Below are positions 11,858 to 20,565 of a stretch of 34,514 bases of DNA, piece after piece (position 1 is the stretch's first letter; each line of letters begins with the position of its first letter). Source of the DNA: Hyphomicrobiales bacterium (GTDB lineage: Bacteria > Pseudomonadota > Alphaproteobacteria > Rhizobiales > Rhizobiaceae). Made by a program: the position numbers and the translations under genes. The stretch is from positions 1-34,514 of the forward strand of contig JAAENI010000644.1 of NCBI GenBank assembly GCA_024224595.1. The letters are read 5' to 3'. A model generated the notes under the pieces. It had not been told where the DNA came from. It searched no databases and was given only the letters and a program-made list of their open reading frames with translations.

Positions 11858-11895
11858 GCTCCGGCGCGAGTTGGCCCCGGATAAATCCGGAGCCA
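11858..11895 (-). promoter_or_regulatory. Mutually exclusive hairpins in the rplL-rpoB spacer (attenuator-like)
   Basis: The mRNA-sense strand has TGGCTCCGGAT (11895-11885) that can pair with ATCCGGGGCCA (11882-11872; 11 positions including one G-U, tight loop). Its inner part GCTCCGG (11893-11887) can instead pair with CCGGAGC (11864-11858), a perfect 7-bp stem. Only one of the two can form. Enterobacteria are known to have a partial attenuator and an RNase III site between rplL and rpoB; the position here, 39-76 bases after the rplL stop, fits such a role. No U-tract follows either stem, so control by processing or Rho is as likely as intrinsic termination. Confidence 0.5.
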
Positions 11896-11933
11896 GTTTC
11901 TTAAACATTCCGACAACTGCCGAAAACAAAATT

Positions 11934-12305
11934 CTACTTGAGTTCGACGCTTGCGCCGGCACCCTCAAGTTTACTCTTGGTTTCTTCAGCTTCAGCTTTG
12001 GAAACGCCTACTTTAATAGGTTTTGGAGCGCCATCAACGAGGTCTTTCGCCTCTTTCAGGCCAAGACCCGTAATCGCACGGACCTCTTTAATGACGTTGA
12101 TTTTCTTGTCACCGGCGGCAGCCAAGATAACATCAAATTCATCTTTTTCTTCAACGGCAGCTTCTCCACCGCCAACAGCGGCAGCAACAGCAACCGGTGC
12201 AGCAGCGGAAACGCCCCACTTTTCTTCAAGTAAATTTGAAAGCTCTGCAGCTTCCATCACTGTAAGGGAAGAAAGATCTTCCACGATCTTTGCAAGATCA
12301 GCCAT
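11934..12305 (-). CDS. rplL: 50S ribosomal protein L7/L12
   Basis: L7/L12 forms the multimeric ribosomal stalk that recruits translation factors and stimulates their GTPase activity. The 123-residue product has the N-terminal dimerisation helices ([22 protein letters not shown]), an Ala/Val/Gly-rich flexible hinge at about residues 34-53, and the C-terminal domain with [20 protein letters not shown] and [14 protein letters not shown]. The start follows AAGGAAA. It lies 49 bases after rplJ, the normal L10-L7/L12 pairing that lets the stalk base and stalk be made together, and ahead of rpoB. Confidence 0.98.
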   Translation of the reverse strand: MADLAKIVEDLSSLTVMEAAELSNLLEEKWGVSAAAPVAVAAAVGGGEAAVEEKDEFDVILAAAGDKKINVIKEVRAITGLGLKEAKDLVDGAPKPIKVGVSKAEAEETKSKLEGAGASVELK

Positions 12306-12354
12306 TTTTGTATTTCCTTATTGGTTCAAACTAAGTTATTGCGATGATTTTAGA

Positions 12355-12873
12355 CTATGCAGCCTCATCCTTCTTGGCATAAGCACCGATGACACGAGCA
12401 ACCTGGGTTGCGGGCGCTGCAACGACTGTTGCCACTCTTGTTGCAGGTGTTGAAACCATAGCAACAATTTTAGCACGCAGTTCGTCGAGCGATGGCAGAG
12501 CAGCTAGAGCTTTGACACCATTGACATCGAGATGATCAGACCCCATTGCGCCTCCAAGAATAACGAGTTTTTCGTTTTTCTTGGAATACTCAACAGCGAT
12601 CTTGGGAGCAGTAACAGGATCTTCAGAATAACAGATCACAGTTTGACCTGTGAACAAATCTGAAAGGTGTTCTACTTCCGTACCTTGAAGAGCGAGTTTG
12701 GCAAGGCTGTTTTTCGCTACCTTGACGGTTCCACCGGCTTCTCGCATTTGCGAACGCAGTTCGCCCATATCTGAAACCGTTAGACCTGTGTAATGTGAAA
12801 TCACCACTGCACCCGTGTTCGAAAACACTTCGTTCATGGTTGTCACAAATTCGCGTTTTTGCGCTCTATCCAC
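12355..12873 (-). CDS. rplJ: 50S ribosomal protein L10
   Basis: L10 anchors the L7/L12 dimers to 23S rRNA at the GTPase centre. I choose the GTG at 12873 because it follows a strong GGAGAG ribosome binding site with 5 to 6 bases spacing and gives the family N-terminus (M)DRAQKREFV; upstream in-frame ATG codons at 12948 and 12930 would add 25 or 19 residues that have no match to the family and no ribosome binding site. The resulting 172-residue protein has the [15 protein letters not shown] beta strand and the [12 protein letters not shown] stretch of the RNA-binding domain, and an alanine-rich C-terminal tail for L7/L12 binding. It is preceded by a 390-base leader with RNA structure, consistent with L10 autoregulation. 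Confidence 0.97.
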   Translation of the reverse strand: MDRAQKREFVTTMNEVFSNTGAVVISHYTGLTVSDMGELRSQMREAGGTVKVAKNSLAKLALQGTEVEHLSDLFTGQTVICYSEDPVTAPKIAVEYSKKNEKLVILGGAMGSDHLDVNGVKALAALPSLDELRAKIVAMVSTPATRVATVVAAPATQVARVIGAYAKKDEAA

Positions 12874-13263
12874 AGACTCTCTCCGTTTTGTCCCACCTGT
12901 TAATGGCAGAACGGTTGCTTTTGCCGTCATTTGGTTGCGTTGCCGCAAGACAATTTACCTCCTGACGACGTCTCGAGGTTCCTGTCCCCCAAAGTCTTGA
13001 TCTGCATCAAATGAATGCAGCACGACAAAAGGCAGTTTAGCTTGAACCAATATTTCCAGTGATTTCTCACTGCCAACATCCGTTCACCTAATCTATTGCG
13101 GGCATGATGGGCAGCTTGAATACAATCCTAGTTCATATTCAAACAGCATCTCAATTAAGGTTTCCCACCTGCAGTCTCGGACAGGTTTTTGCCAAAAATC
13201 AAAAGATCTCTGACAAATTGTTTGCCTGGCCAGCTTCAAACAAGCCAGACGAATTCATATTTC
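12874..13263 (-). other. 390-base rplA-rplJ leader region with several RNA hairpins
   Basis: There is no credible gene here. In mRNA order it holds a 7-bp stem just after the rplA stop (13250-13244 with 13230-13224), the probable L10 leader (13130-13195), a CAGTGA-GAAA-TCACTG hairpin with a GNRA loop (13072-13057), an alternative ACTGCC/GGCAGT pairing that overlaps it (13074-13069 with 13036-13031), and a CTGCAT/ATGCAG stem (13020-13015 with 13007-13002). The CAGTGA hairpin and the GGCAGT stem cannot coexist, and the latter is followed by TTTTG, so a switch is possible. An internal promoter for rplJ may also be present but I cannot identify one confidently. Confidence 0.5.
13130..13195 (-). 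ncRNA. Probable L10 autoregulatory leader (rplJ 5' UTR)
   Basis: In the mRNA sense the segment reads CCGAGACTGCAGG, then GGGAAACCTTAATTGAG. The AGACTG...AGG and CCTTAA elements resemble the conserved core of the L10 leader, where L10-(L12)4 binds to repress its own synthesis, and AGGT/ACCT can form a short hairpin. The element lies right after rplA and about 260 bases before the rplJ start, farther than usual. A covariance-model search would settle it; I rely on remembered consensus only. Confidence 0.4.
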
Positions 13264-13956
13264 TTACGCTTCCATTGCTGAAGCAGGATCAATTTTGATC
13301 CCCGGCCCCATCGAGGAAGAAATTGTTACTCGTTCAATGAATGTGCCTTTGGCACCTGACGGACGAGCCCTGGATACCGCACCAACAAATGCCCGAATAT
13401 TTTCTTCAAGCGCCTTTGCATCAAACGAAACTTTACCGATACCGGCATGGATGATACCGGCTTTCTCAGCACGAAAATCAACTGCACCACCCTTGGCAGA
13501 TTTGACAGCCTCACCGACATCAGGTGTTACCGTTCCGGTTTTTGGGTTTGGCATCAGGTTACGAGGGCCTAGTACTTTACCCAGACGACCGACCAGAGGC
13601 ATCATATCAGGGGTTGCAATACAACGGTCAAAATCAATTTTGCCGTCCTGAATATCTTTCATCAGATCATCAGCACCAACAATATCAGCGCCAGCAGCTT
13701 TTGCCTCCTCAGCCTTGGCATCCTTTGCGAAAACAGCAACGCGAACACTTCGTCCGGTACCATTTGGCAAATTAATCACACCACGAACCATTTGATCCGA
13801 ATGACGTGTATCAACACTAAGGTTCATAGCGATTTCAACAGTTTCATCAAATTTAGCGCCACCACGGTCTTTAACCATGGCAACTGCGTCGCCAAGATCA
13901 TAACGTTTGTTGCGATCAATACCCTCGCGGGCGTTTTTAATACGTTTACCAGCCAT
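13264..13956 (-). CDS. rplA: 50S ribosomal protein L1
   Basis: L1 binds 23S rRNA at the mobile L1 stalk near the E site and represses the rplKA mRNA by binding a structure that mimics its rRNA site. The 230-residue product matches the family over its whole length: [16 protein letters not shown] at the N-terminus, [21 protein letters not shown] with the conserved Thr-Glu-like RNA contact region, [21 protein letters not shown] and [17 protein letters not shown]. It starts 4 bases after the rplK stop, so the two are one translational unit. Its likely mRNA target is the 14494-14548 structure upstream of rplK. Confidence 0.98.
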   Translation of the reverse strand: MAGKRIKNAREGIDRNKRYDLGDAVAMVKDRGGAKFDETVEIAMNLSVDTRHSDQMVRGVINLPNGTGRSVRVAVFAKDAKAEEAKAAGADIVGADDLMKDIQDGKIDFDRCIATPDMMPLVGRLGKVLGPRNLMPNPKTGTVTPDVGEAVKSAKGGAVDFRAEKAGIIHAGIGKVSFDAKALEENIRAFVGAVSRARPSGAKGTFIERVTISSSMGPGIKIDPASAMEA

Positions 13957-13960
13957 CAGA

Positions 13961-14389
13961 TCAACTCACCACTTCCAGACCCATTGAACGGGCAGAACCT
14001 TCAACCATTTTCATCGCACCTTCGATATCAACGGCATTAAGGTCTTGCATTTTATTTTCCGCTATCTCCCTGACTTGCGCCTGTGTCACCTTGCCTACAG
14101 TTTCACGACCTGGCAAAGTAGACGCCTTTGGAAGGCCCGCTGCTTTTTTGAGAAAAAATGAAACTGGTGATTGCTTCATAGTGAAAGTAAAAGATTTGTC
14201 GCCAAATACGGTGATGACGACAGGAATTGGAGAACCCTTTTCCATTTCCTGGGTCTTAGCATTAAAAGCTTTGCAAAATTCCATAATATTGAGGCCGCGC
14301 TGCCCCAAAGCCGGGCCAATTGGCGGCGATGGTGAGGCGTTGCCGGCAGGAACCTGAAGTTTCAGATACCCTTCGATTTTTTTAGCCAT
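13961..14389 (-). CDS. rplK: 50S ribosomal protein L11
   Basis: L11 is part of the GTPase-associated centre with L10 and is needed for the stringent response to uncharged tRNA. The 142-residue length is standard. Visible are the N-terminal domain [20 protein letters not shown] with the conserved prolines (thiopeptide-binding region), the KPSF-like stretch [20 protein letters not shown], and the C-terminal RNA-binding domain [16 protein letters not shown] through [10 protein letters not shown]. It begins the rplKA pair after a 202-base spacer from nusG that carries a predicted L1-binding mRNA structure. Confidence 0.98.
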   Translation of the reverse strand: MAKKIEGYLKLQVPAGNASPSPPIGPALGQRGLNIMEFCKAFNAKTQEMEKGSPIPVVITVFGDKSFTFTMKQSPVSFFLKKAAGLPKASTLPGRETVGKVTQAQVREIAENKMQDLNAVDIEGAMKMVEGSARSMGLEVVS

Positions 14390-14493
14390 TTTATTTCTGC
14401 CCTAATTATCCATTCCGGAACAAACCGGTTTTTAGTTCGTAATTTACCGACAATTTTGACATCAAACATATGATGCCTGTCGGCGTTTGCAGT

Positions 14494-14548
14494 GATGTGG
14501 TACGGTTTAACAAAAGGATGGCATCCTCTTTATCTTACCTCCCACATC
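14494..14548 (-). promoter_or_regulatory. Probable L1-binding autoregulatory site in the rplK leader
   Basis: In the mRNA sense GATGTGG (14548-14542) pairs perfectly with CCACATC (14500-14494). The first strand continues as GTGGGAGG and the interior contains a smaller AGGAT-GCC-ATCCT hairpin. The pairing of GUGGGAGG with a downstream CCACAUC is the layout I recall for bacterial L1 leaders, and it lies about 105-160 bases before rplK, the first gene of the L1-controlled unit. L1 made in excess over rRNA would bind here and repress both genes. Confidence 0.6.
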
Positions 14549-14591
14549 TCCTTAAGGGCACCACAACTCTGGCAACCTCAAGACATATGAA

Positions 14592-15122
14592 CTAGAGTTT
14601 TTCAACCTGCCCATATTCCAGATCAACCGGTGTGGCCCGGCCAAATATAGATACTTCAACTTTCAGTCGTGCACGCTCTTCATCGACTTCCTGAACCGTG
14701 CCGTTAAATGATGCAAAAGGCCCATCAGATACACGCACCTGCTCACCGATATCATAGGATATCGAGGGTTTTGGCCGCTCAACACCTTCCTGAACCTGAT
14801 TCAAAATCCGATCAGCCTCACCTTGTGAAATAGGTTGCGGCTTGTTGTCAGAACCAAGGAACCCGCTGACTTTAGGCGTATTCTTGATCAGATGATAAGC
14901 TTGGTTGGTAAGATCCACCTTCACCAGCAGATAACCAGGAAAAAATTTACGCTCGGCATCAACCTTACGACCACGGCGAACTTCAACTACTTTCTCAGTC
15001 GGTACCAAAACAGCCTCGAACAAATGTTCCAGCCCCTTTTGACGCGCCTGTTCTTCAATCGATTCAGCTACCTTTTTTTCAAAATTTGAATAGGCGTGAA
15101 CAATGTACCAGCGGTGTGCCAT
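14592..15122 (-). CDS. nusG: Transcription termination/antitermination factor NusG
   Basis: NusG binds RNA polymerase through its N-terminal domain, suppresses pausing, and links it to Rho or the ribosome through its C-terminal KOW domain. The 176-residue product shows the NGN domain (RWYIVHAYSNFEKKVAESI at the start, FFPGYLLVKVDL mid-domain) and the KOW domain (GEQVRVSDGPFASFNGTVQEVD, then LKVEVSIFGRATPVDLEYGQVE). It lies 82 bases after secE, the standard pairing. That spacer contains most of a long inverted repeat reaching back over the secE stop codon, which may modulate nusG expression. Confidence 0.98.
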   Translation of the reverse strand: MAHRWYIVHAYSNFEKKVAESIEEQARQKGLEHLFEAVLVPTEKVVEVRRGRKVDAERKFFPGYLLVKVDLTNQAYHLIKNTPKVSGFLGSDNKPQPISQGEADRILNQVQEGVERPKPSISYDIGEQVRVSDGPFASFNGTVQEVDEERARLKVEVSIFGRATPVDLEYGQVEKL

Positions 15123-15163
15123 GATAATTCTTAACTTTTCCTCGAAACCAGTAACTGTCGCTC

Positions 15164-15219
15164 AATTTCGCCAGTTAGTAGTTCTAAACAATATTTTAGT
15201 ACAACTAACTGCCGAAATT
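15164..15219 (-). repeat. 25-nt-arm inverted repeat spanning the secE stop codon
   Basis: Bases 15164-15188 and 15195-15219 are inverted copies matching at 22 of 25 positions around a 6-base loop (CAATAT). In the mRNA the upstream arm covers the last codons and stop of secE (ending NFGS), and the downstream arm lies wholly in the secE-nusG spacer, ending about 40 bases before the nusG ATG. No U-tract follows. The structure is long enough to be a double-strand ribonuclease substrate; whether it controls processing, secE decay or nusG translation cannot be told from sequence. Confidence 0.8.
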
Positions 15220-15405
15220 CAACAAAGCACCGACACCCCAGCCCAGCAATTGGTCAATCAAAAAGAAAAACAAAGCTGCAAAAATAACCATGATAAATAC
15301 CATGATTGTTGTCGTTACAGTTTCACCGCGTGTCGGCCAGGTAACCTTCGAAACCTCGGTTCGCACTTGCTGCAAAAATGTAAAAGGGTTGGTCTTTGAA
15401 GCCAT
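15205..15405 (-). CDS. secE: Preprotein translocase subunit SecE
   Basis: SecE is the small essential clamp of the SecYEG channel in the inner membrane. The 66-residue protein is the short one-helix form typical of alphaproteobacteria: an amphipathic N-terminal segment with EVSKVTWPTRGETVTTT, carrying the conserved K-V-x-W-P motif, then one transmembrane helix (IMVFIMVIFAALFFFLIDQ). The ATG at 15405 is preferred over an in-frame TTG at 15408; AAGG lies 7 bases before it. The usual upstream tRNA-Trp and tuf genes are absent from this window. Its 3' end is folded into a long inverted repeat with the spacer before nusG. Confidence 0.96.
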   Translation of the reverse strand: MASKTNPFTFLQQVRTEVSKVTWPTRGETVTTTIMVFIMVIFAALFFFLIDQLLGWGVGALLNFGS

Positions 15406-15828
15406 CAAAAAGCCTTTTCTTGAAATATTTACGATTGGTCAAAGATATAAATGCAGTTACCGAGCGCAAACAAGGGATGATCAACCCTTAACATTCCAAT
15501 GTAATTAGTCTATAGTGTTCCCACAAATTTAAGCGCGAAAAGCGTATATTTAGCCGATCGCGCTGTATTTGCGTTGAATTTTCATACTTCATAATCGCTG
15601 GCTTGAAAAAGCGCAAGGGGGTGAAACGATTCTTTTGCGAAAATCTGTTATCATTTGAGGCTGAATTTAAAACAGCTTTCCCTTAACGGCTATTCACATT
15701 TTGATCTGCCTATCCTTTGATAACGGCATTTCATAGCGATATGTACCTGTTAAAGACAATTATCCATTCGGCTTGGCTGACGAAAAACCGTGTTATAGCA
15801 TGGTTTCTACCCGAATCAGGAGACCGGC
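15406..15828. other. 423-base divergent intergenic region, secE / mechanosensitive channel
   Basis: No gene or tRNA is recognisable. It must contain the start of the secE-nusG unit on the minus strand and the promoter of the channel gene on the plus strand. Two near-palindromes are seen: AAGGG-ATGATCAA-CCCTT at 15472-15489 (symmetric except at two positions) and AGCGCGA / TCGCGCT at 15532-15538 and 15558-15564 with a 19-base spacer. Either could be a regulatory site or a leader stem of secE. I could not assign a convincing -35/-10 pair. Confidence 0.4.
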
Positions 15829-17157
15829 TTGCAAAATCAGTTAAGTATTCCAGAGTTATCCGAAATCACCCGGTTTTTTGGGCGCATGGGGTTTTCGCAA
15901 GACATGTTTACCAGCAAGTGGACTCTGGTGCAGCTGGCGATATTACTAAGCGTGATGCTGGTTGCCAGTTTGATTGCCAATCGTTTTGGCCCCCTGATCG
16001 AAGAGCGGTTAAGATCAATTGAAGGCCAAAGAGGCCTGCTGAGATTTTTGGCTTTAACCTACCGGCGCATGTTTAGCGTTATTTTAGCCGTCGGTTTGTG
16101 GCTCAATGTCTTGATTATGCGTGCCACCACATGGCCCAGTCGCAGTTATCTGCTGGGTGTTGGCGCCAGTCTGGTAACTGCCTGGGTAGTAATATCGATA
16201 GCTTCACGCGTAATTAGGAACCAGATTTATTCCAGGATAGTTGCCGTTAGCGTCTGGATAATTGTTGCACTGTTTATAATGGGAATGCTACCGCAAACTA
16301 TTTTGTGGCTGAACAACACCAGTCTGGGCGTGGGCCCATCCAGCCTCTCAATACTGTCAATTATAAAAAGCCTGCTTCTGCTCGGCGTTTTGAGCTGGTT
16401 TGCAATCCTCATCTCCCAATATTTCGCAATTTACTTAAACTCACACGACGAACTCTCACCTTCAGTTCAGGTGTTACTGTCCAAGCTAAGTCGGATCATT
16501 CTACTGATTTTGGCAGTAGTAATTTCACTGGGTTCTGTCGGCATAGATTTTACAGCCATTGCCGTTTTCTCTGGCGCGGTTGGTATCGGTATCGGCCTGG
16601 GCTTGCAGAAAATTGTTTCAAATTATATTTCAGGAATCATTTTGCTGATGGATAAGTCAATCAAACCCGGGGACGTCATTGAAATTGAGACAGTGTCCGG
16701 ATCGACTTATGGCTGGGTGCAACATCTGGGTGCCAGATTTACCGCTGTGCGCACACGTGACGGCACAGAAACACTTATTCCAAATGAAAACTTCATTGAT
16801 CGCCCTGTAACCAACTGGACATTTACAAACAAAGTCGTGCGCCGAAAGCTTGATGTTGGTGTTTCCTACAACACCGATGTGGAAAACGCTATCGAACAAT
16901 GCATCGAGGCAGCGCTTGAAACAAACAGAATACTAAAAGTGCCGAGGCCAACCTGCCTGATTGTCGGATTTGGCGATTCAAGTGTCGATTTACAGGTTCG
17001 TTTCTGGATCAACGATTCGGAAGGAGGGGTAACCAATGTCAACAGCAAGCTCTATCTGGCAATCTGGAAACGCTTCAGGGCGGAAAATATTGAAATACCT
17101 TTTCCCACGCGTGATATTAATATCAGAAGTGCCGTATCATTTGATGAATTGAAATGA
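15829..17157 (+). CDS. Mechanosensitive ion channel, MscS family
   Basis: MscS-type channels open under membrane tension to release solutes during hypo-osmotic shock. The TTG start at 15829 is supported by AGGAGA five bases before it. The 442-residue protein has about six hydrophobic helices in the first 260 residues, ending in the pore helix AVFSGAVGIGIGLGLQKIV at about 242-262 with the Gly/Ala packing pattern of MscS TM3. The beta domain follows (DKSIKPGDVIEI, then RTRDGTETLIPNENF, then NWTF) and an alpha/beta C-terminal domain. This is a mid-size member with three extra N-terminal helices compared with E. coli MscS. It is convergent with the next gene, with one base between stop codons. 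Confidence 0.93.
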   Translation: MQNQLSIPELSEITRFFGRMGFSQDMFTSKWTLVQLAILLSVMLVASLIANRFGPLIEERLRSIEGQRGLLRFLALTYRRMFSVILAVGLWLNVLIMRATTWPSRSYLLGVGASLVTAWVVISIASRVIRNQIYSRIVAVSVWIIVALFIMGMLPQTILWLNNTSLGVGPSSLSILSIIKSLLLLGVLSWFAILISQYFAIYLNSHDELSPSVQVLLSKLSRIILLILAVVISLGSVGIDFTAIAVFSGAVGIGIGLGLQKIVSNYISGIILLMDKSIKPGDVIEIETVSGSTYGWVQHLGARFTAVRTRDGTETLIPNENFIDRPVTNWTFTNKVVRRKLDVGVSYNTDVENAIEQCIEAALETNRILKVPRPTCLIVGFGDSSVDLQVRFWINDSEGGVTNVNSKLYLAIWKRFRAENIEIPFPTRDINIRSAVSFDELK

Positions 17158-17158
17158 G

Positions 17159-17860
17159 CTATATTGGGGAAATTTGGACTTGAGGAGCTAAAACTTTTAG
17201 CAAACCAGCGGTTTCACTGCTAACGGGTCGACTGCTACCGGGTATTTGTATATTATTCAAGTTTTTCAGCACAATAGGTGATACCAGACATTCAGACTGC
17301 ACAACAAGCAGATAAATTTTCCAGCTTCCCAGTTCCTTTATGGAACGGCTGGTTACAGTTCCACTGCATATTGGACCAGAGACGGGGATGGATAAATCAG
17401 CCCGCCCTTCAATCCCATTCAAATGAATATTGCCCGTCACAAACCAGCCTGATTCAATGGGTTTTCCCAAAACATCAGTCACTTGTTGACTTGCACGCAC
17501 CTCGCGCATTGACATTTTGTAAGCATCGCTATTTTTCATCAATGACACAATGCCATAAAAAAATGATCCAAATAATAAAATAGACCCCACAAAAACAGCA
17601 AACCCTGCCCTTGCCCAATTTCGCTGGGTTCTTACAAAGTGTTGCTCATTTGCCCAAAGCCTGTTTTTCCAGGCCCATTGACTCCCCTTGGCACCAAGCA
17701 CAAAAATTATCACAAAATTTACCAAAGGCACAAACATCAACAATGCAATATAGGTACTGTTACCAAGACCCCATATCCAATTCAGCCAAAATGCTCCCCA
17801 ATTCCAACGGTTTAATTTGGGAGGGATTGGTGTTTCTTTGGGTTGATCAGGAAAAGGCAT
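17159..17860 (-). CDS. Coa1-domain membrane protein of unknown function
   Basis: The protein has two parts. Residues about 15-70 hold a short conserved module (RWNWGAFWLNWIWGLGN, a hydrophobic helix, then VLGAKGSQWAWKNRLW), found in many bacterial membrane proteins of unknown role. A second transmembrane helix (about 85-107) leads into a Coa1/Tim21-like domain (VTDVLGKPIESGWFVTGNI, then GRADLSIPVSGPICSGTV). In eukaryotes Coa1 helps cytochrome oxidase assembly; the bacterial role is not established. I choose the ATG at 17860; an in-frame TTG at 17914 would add 18 residues with no clear match. The C-terminal 40 residues past the domain are unusual. No oxidase genes lie nearby. Confidence 0.72.
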   Translation of the reverse strand: MPFPDQPKETPIPPKLNRWNWGAFWLNWIWGLGNSTYIALLMFVPLVNFVIIFVLGAKGSQWAWKNRLWANEQHFVRTQRNWARAGFAVFVGSILLFGSFFYGIVSLMKNSDAYKMSMREVRASQQVTDVLGKPIESGWFVTGNIHLNGIEGRADLSIPVSGPICSGTVTSRSIKELGSWKIYLLVVQSECLVSPIVLKNLNNIQIPGSSRPVSSETAGLLKVLAPQVQISPI

Positions 17861-17985
17861 AAATGGATTACCACTTAACAGGGCTGAATTTGATAGAATA
17901 TTCAATAACAACAAAAATCAGGATATCTTGCACAATACTGGCCAATTTGGCACCCCGGGTAAAGATGCCAATTCCAGTGAAATAC

Positions 17986-19944
<1,959 letters not shown>

Positions 19945-20316
19945 CTAATTGCTGGTCGGAACTTCGGTGCTGTCGTTTTTGTCTTCTTCTTTTTTCGGTG
20001 TCAAAAGATCCAAAACGCCACCCTCTTTGCTTTCATTGGTCTTCTGGGTTTGTACAGGCACCTGATCCAGCACGTCGGTTGGTCGGGCTTCATACTTGGC
20101 CAGAATCGACAAAGTAATTGAAGTCACAAAAAATGCGGCAGCCAGTATTCCGGTTGAACGGGTCAGTGCATTGGCTGCACCTCGTGCGCTCATGAAACCG
20201 CCGCCGCCACCGCCGCCGCCCATACCAAGCGCGCCGCCTTCAGAGCGTTGCAACAATACCATGCCAATCATGGCAACAACCACCATCAGGTGGATTACGA
20301 TCAATACCGTACCCAT
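19945..20316 (-). CDS. secG: Preprotein translocase subunit SecG
   Basis: SecG is the third, non-essential SecYEG subunit that assists SecA-driven export. The product has the two-helix SecG layout: helix 1 (VLIVIHLMVVVAMIGMVLL), the motif LLQRSEGGALGMGGG with a long glycine run, SARGAANALTRSTGILA, and helix 2 (AAAFFVTSITLSILAKY). The C-terminal tail from about residue 80 is hydrophilic and lysine/glutamate-rich, as in other alphaproteobacteria. It lies between glmU and pyrG; the 249-base gap to glmU makes co-transcription uncertain. Confidence 0.95.
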   Translation of the reverse strand: MGTVLIVIHLMVVVAMIGMVLLQRSEGGALGMGGGGGGGGFMSARGAANALTRSTGILAAAFFVTSITLSILAKYEARPTDVLDQVPVQTQKTNESKEGGVLDLLTPKKEEDKNDSTEVPTSN

Positions 20317-20539
20317 TTCAATTACCTTATCAAACCGGGAGAATTACCTTCAAGAATTCGCAGCTTTCTACACCAGCTAATGCACCTTGAAAAGCCCCAA
20401 TCATCGTATTCTTTTCAGCTTCTGGCGTATATATGGGTCGTTTGCATGGCAATGCCAGATAAATTGTCATTTTTCAGATAGAAATTATTGTTAGTGACTG
20501 GTGATAAGCCAATCATTATTTATTTCAGTCTTTTCACCC

Positions 20540-20562
20540 GGAATATATCTCAATTATATTCC
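20540..20562 (-). promoter_or_regulatory. Hairpin 3 bases after the glmU stop
   Basis: GGAATATA (20540-20547) and TATATTCC (20555-20562) form a perfect 8-bp stem with a 7-base loop directly after glmU. It is AT-rich and lacks a T-tract on the minus strand, so it is probably a 3'-end stabilising stem rather than a full intrinsic terminator. Confidence 0.35.
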
Positions 20563-20565
20563 CGA

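Noticed and set aside
15406-15828. tRNA-Trp expected upstream of secE
   Set aside because: No T-arm sequence (GGTTCRANNCC) or cloverleaf was found on either strand.
15717-16022. Plus-strand open frame overlapping the channel gene start
   Set aside because: It is out of frame with the MscS gene, lacks a ribosome binding site and shows no family resemblance.
17947-17971. TTGGCA/TGCCAA inverted repeat after pyrG as a terminator
   Set aside because: The stem is 6 bp with a 13-base loop and is not followed by a T-tract on the minus strand.
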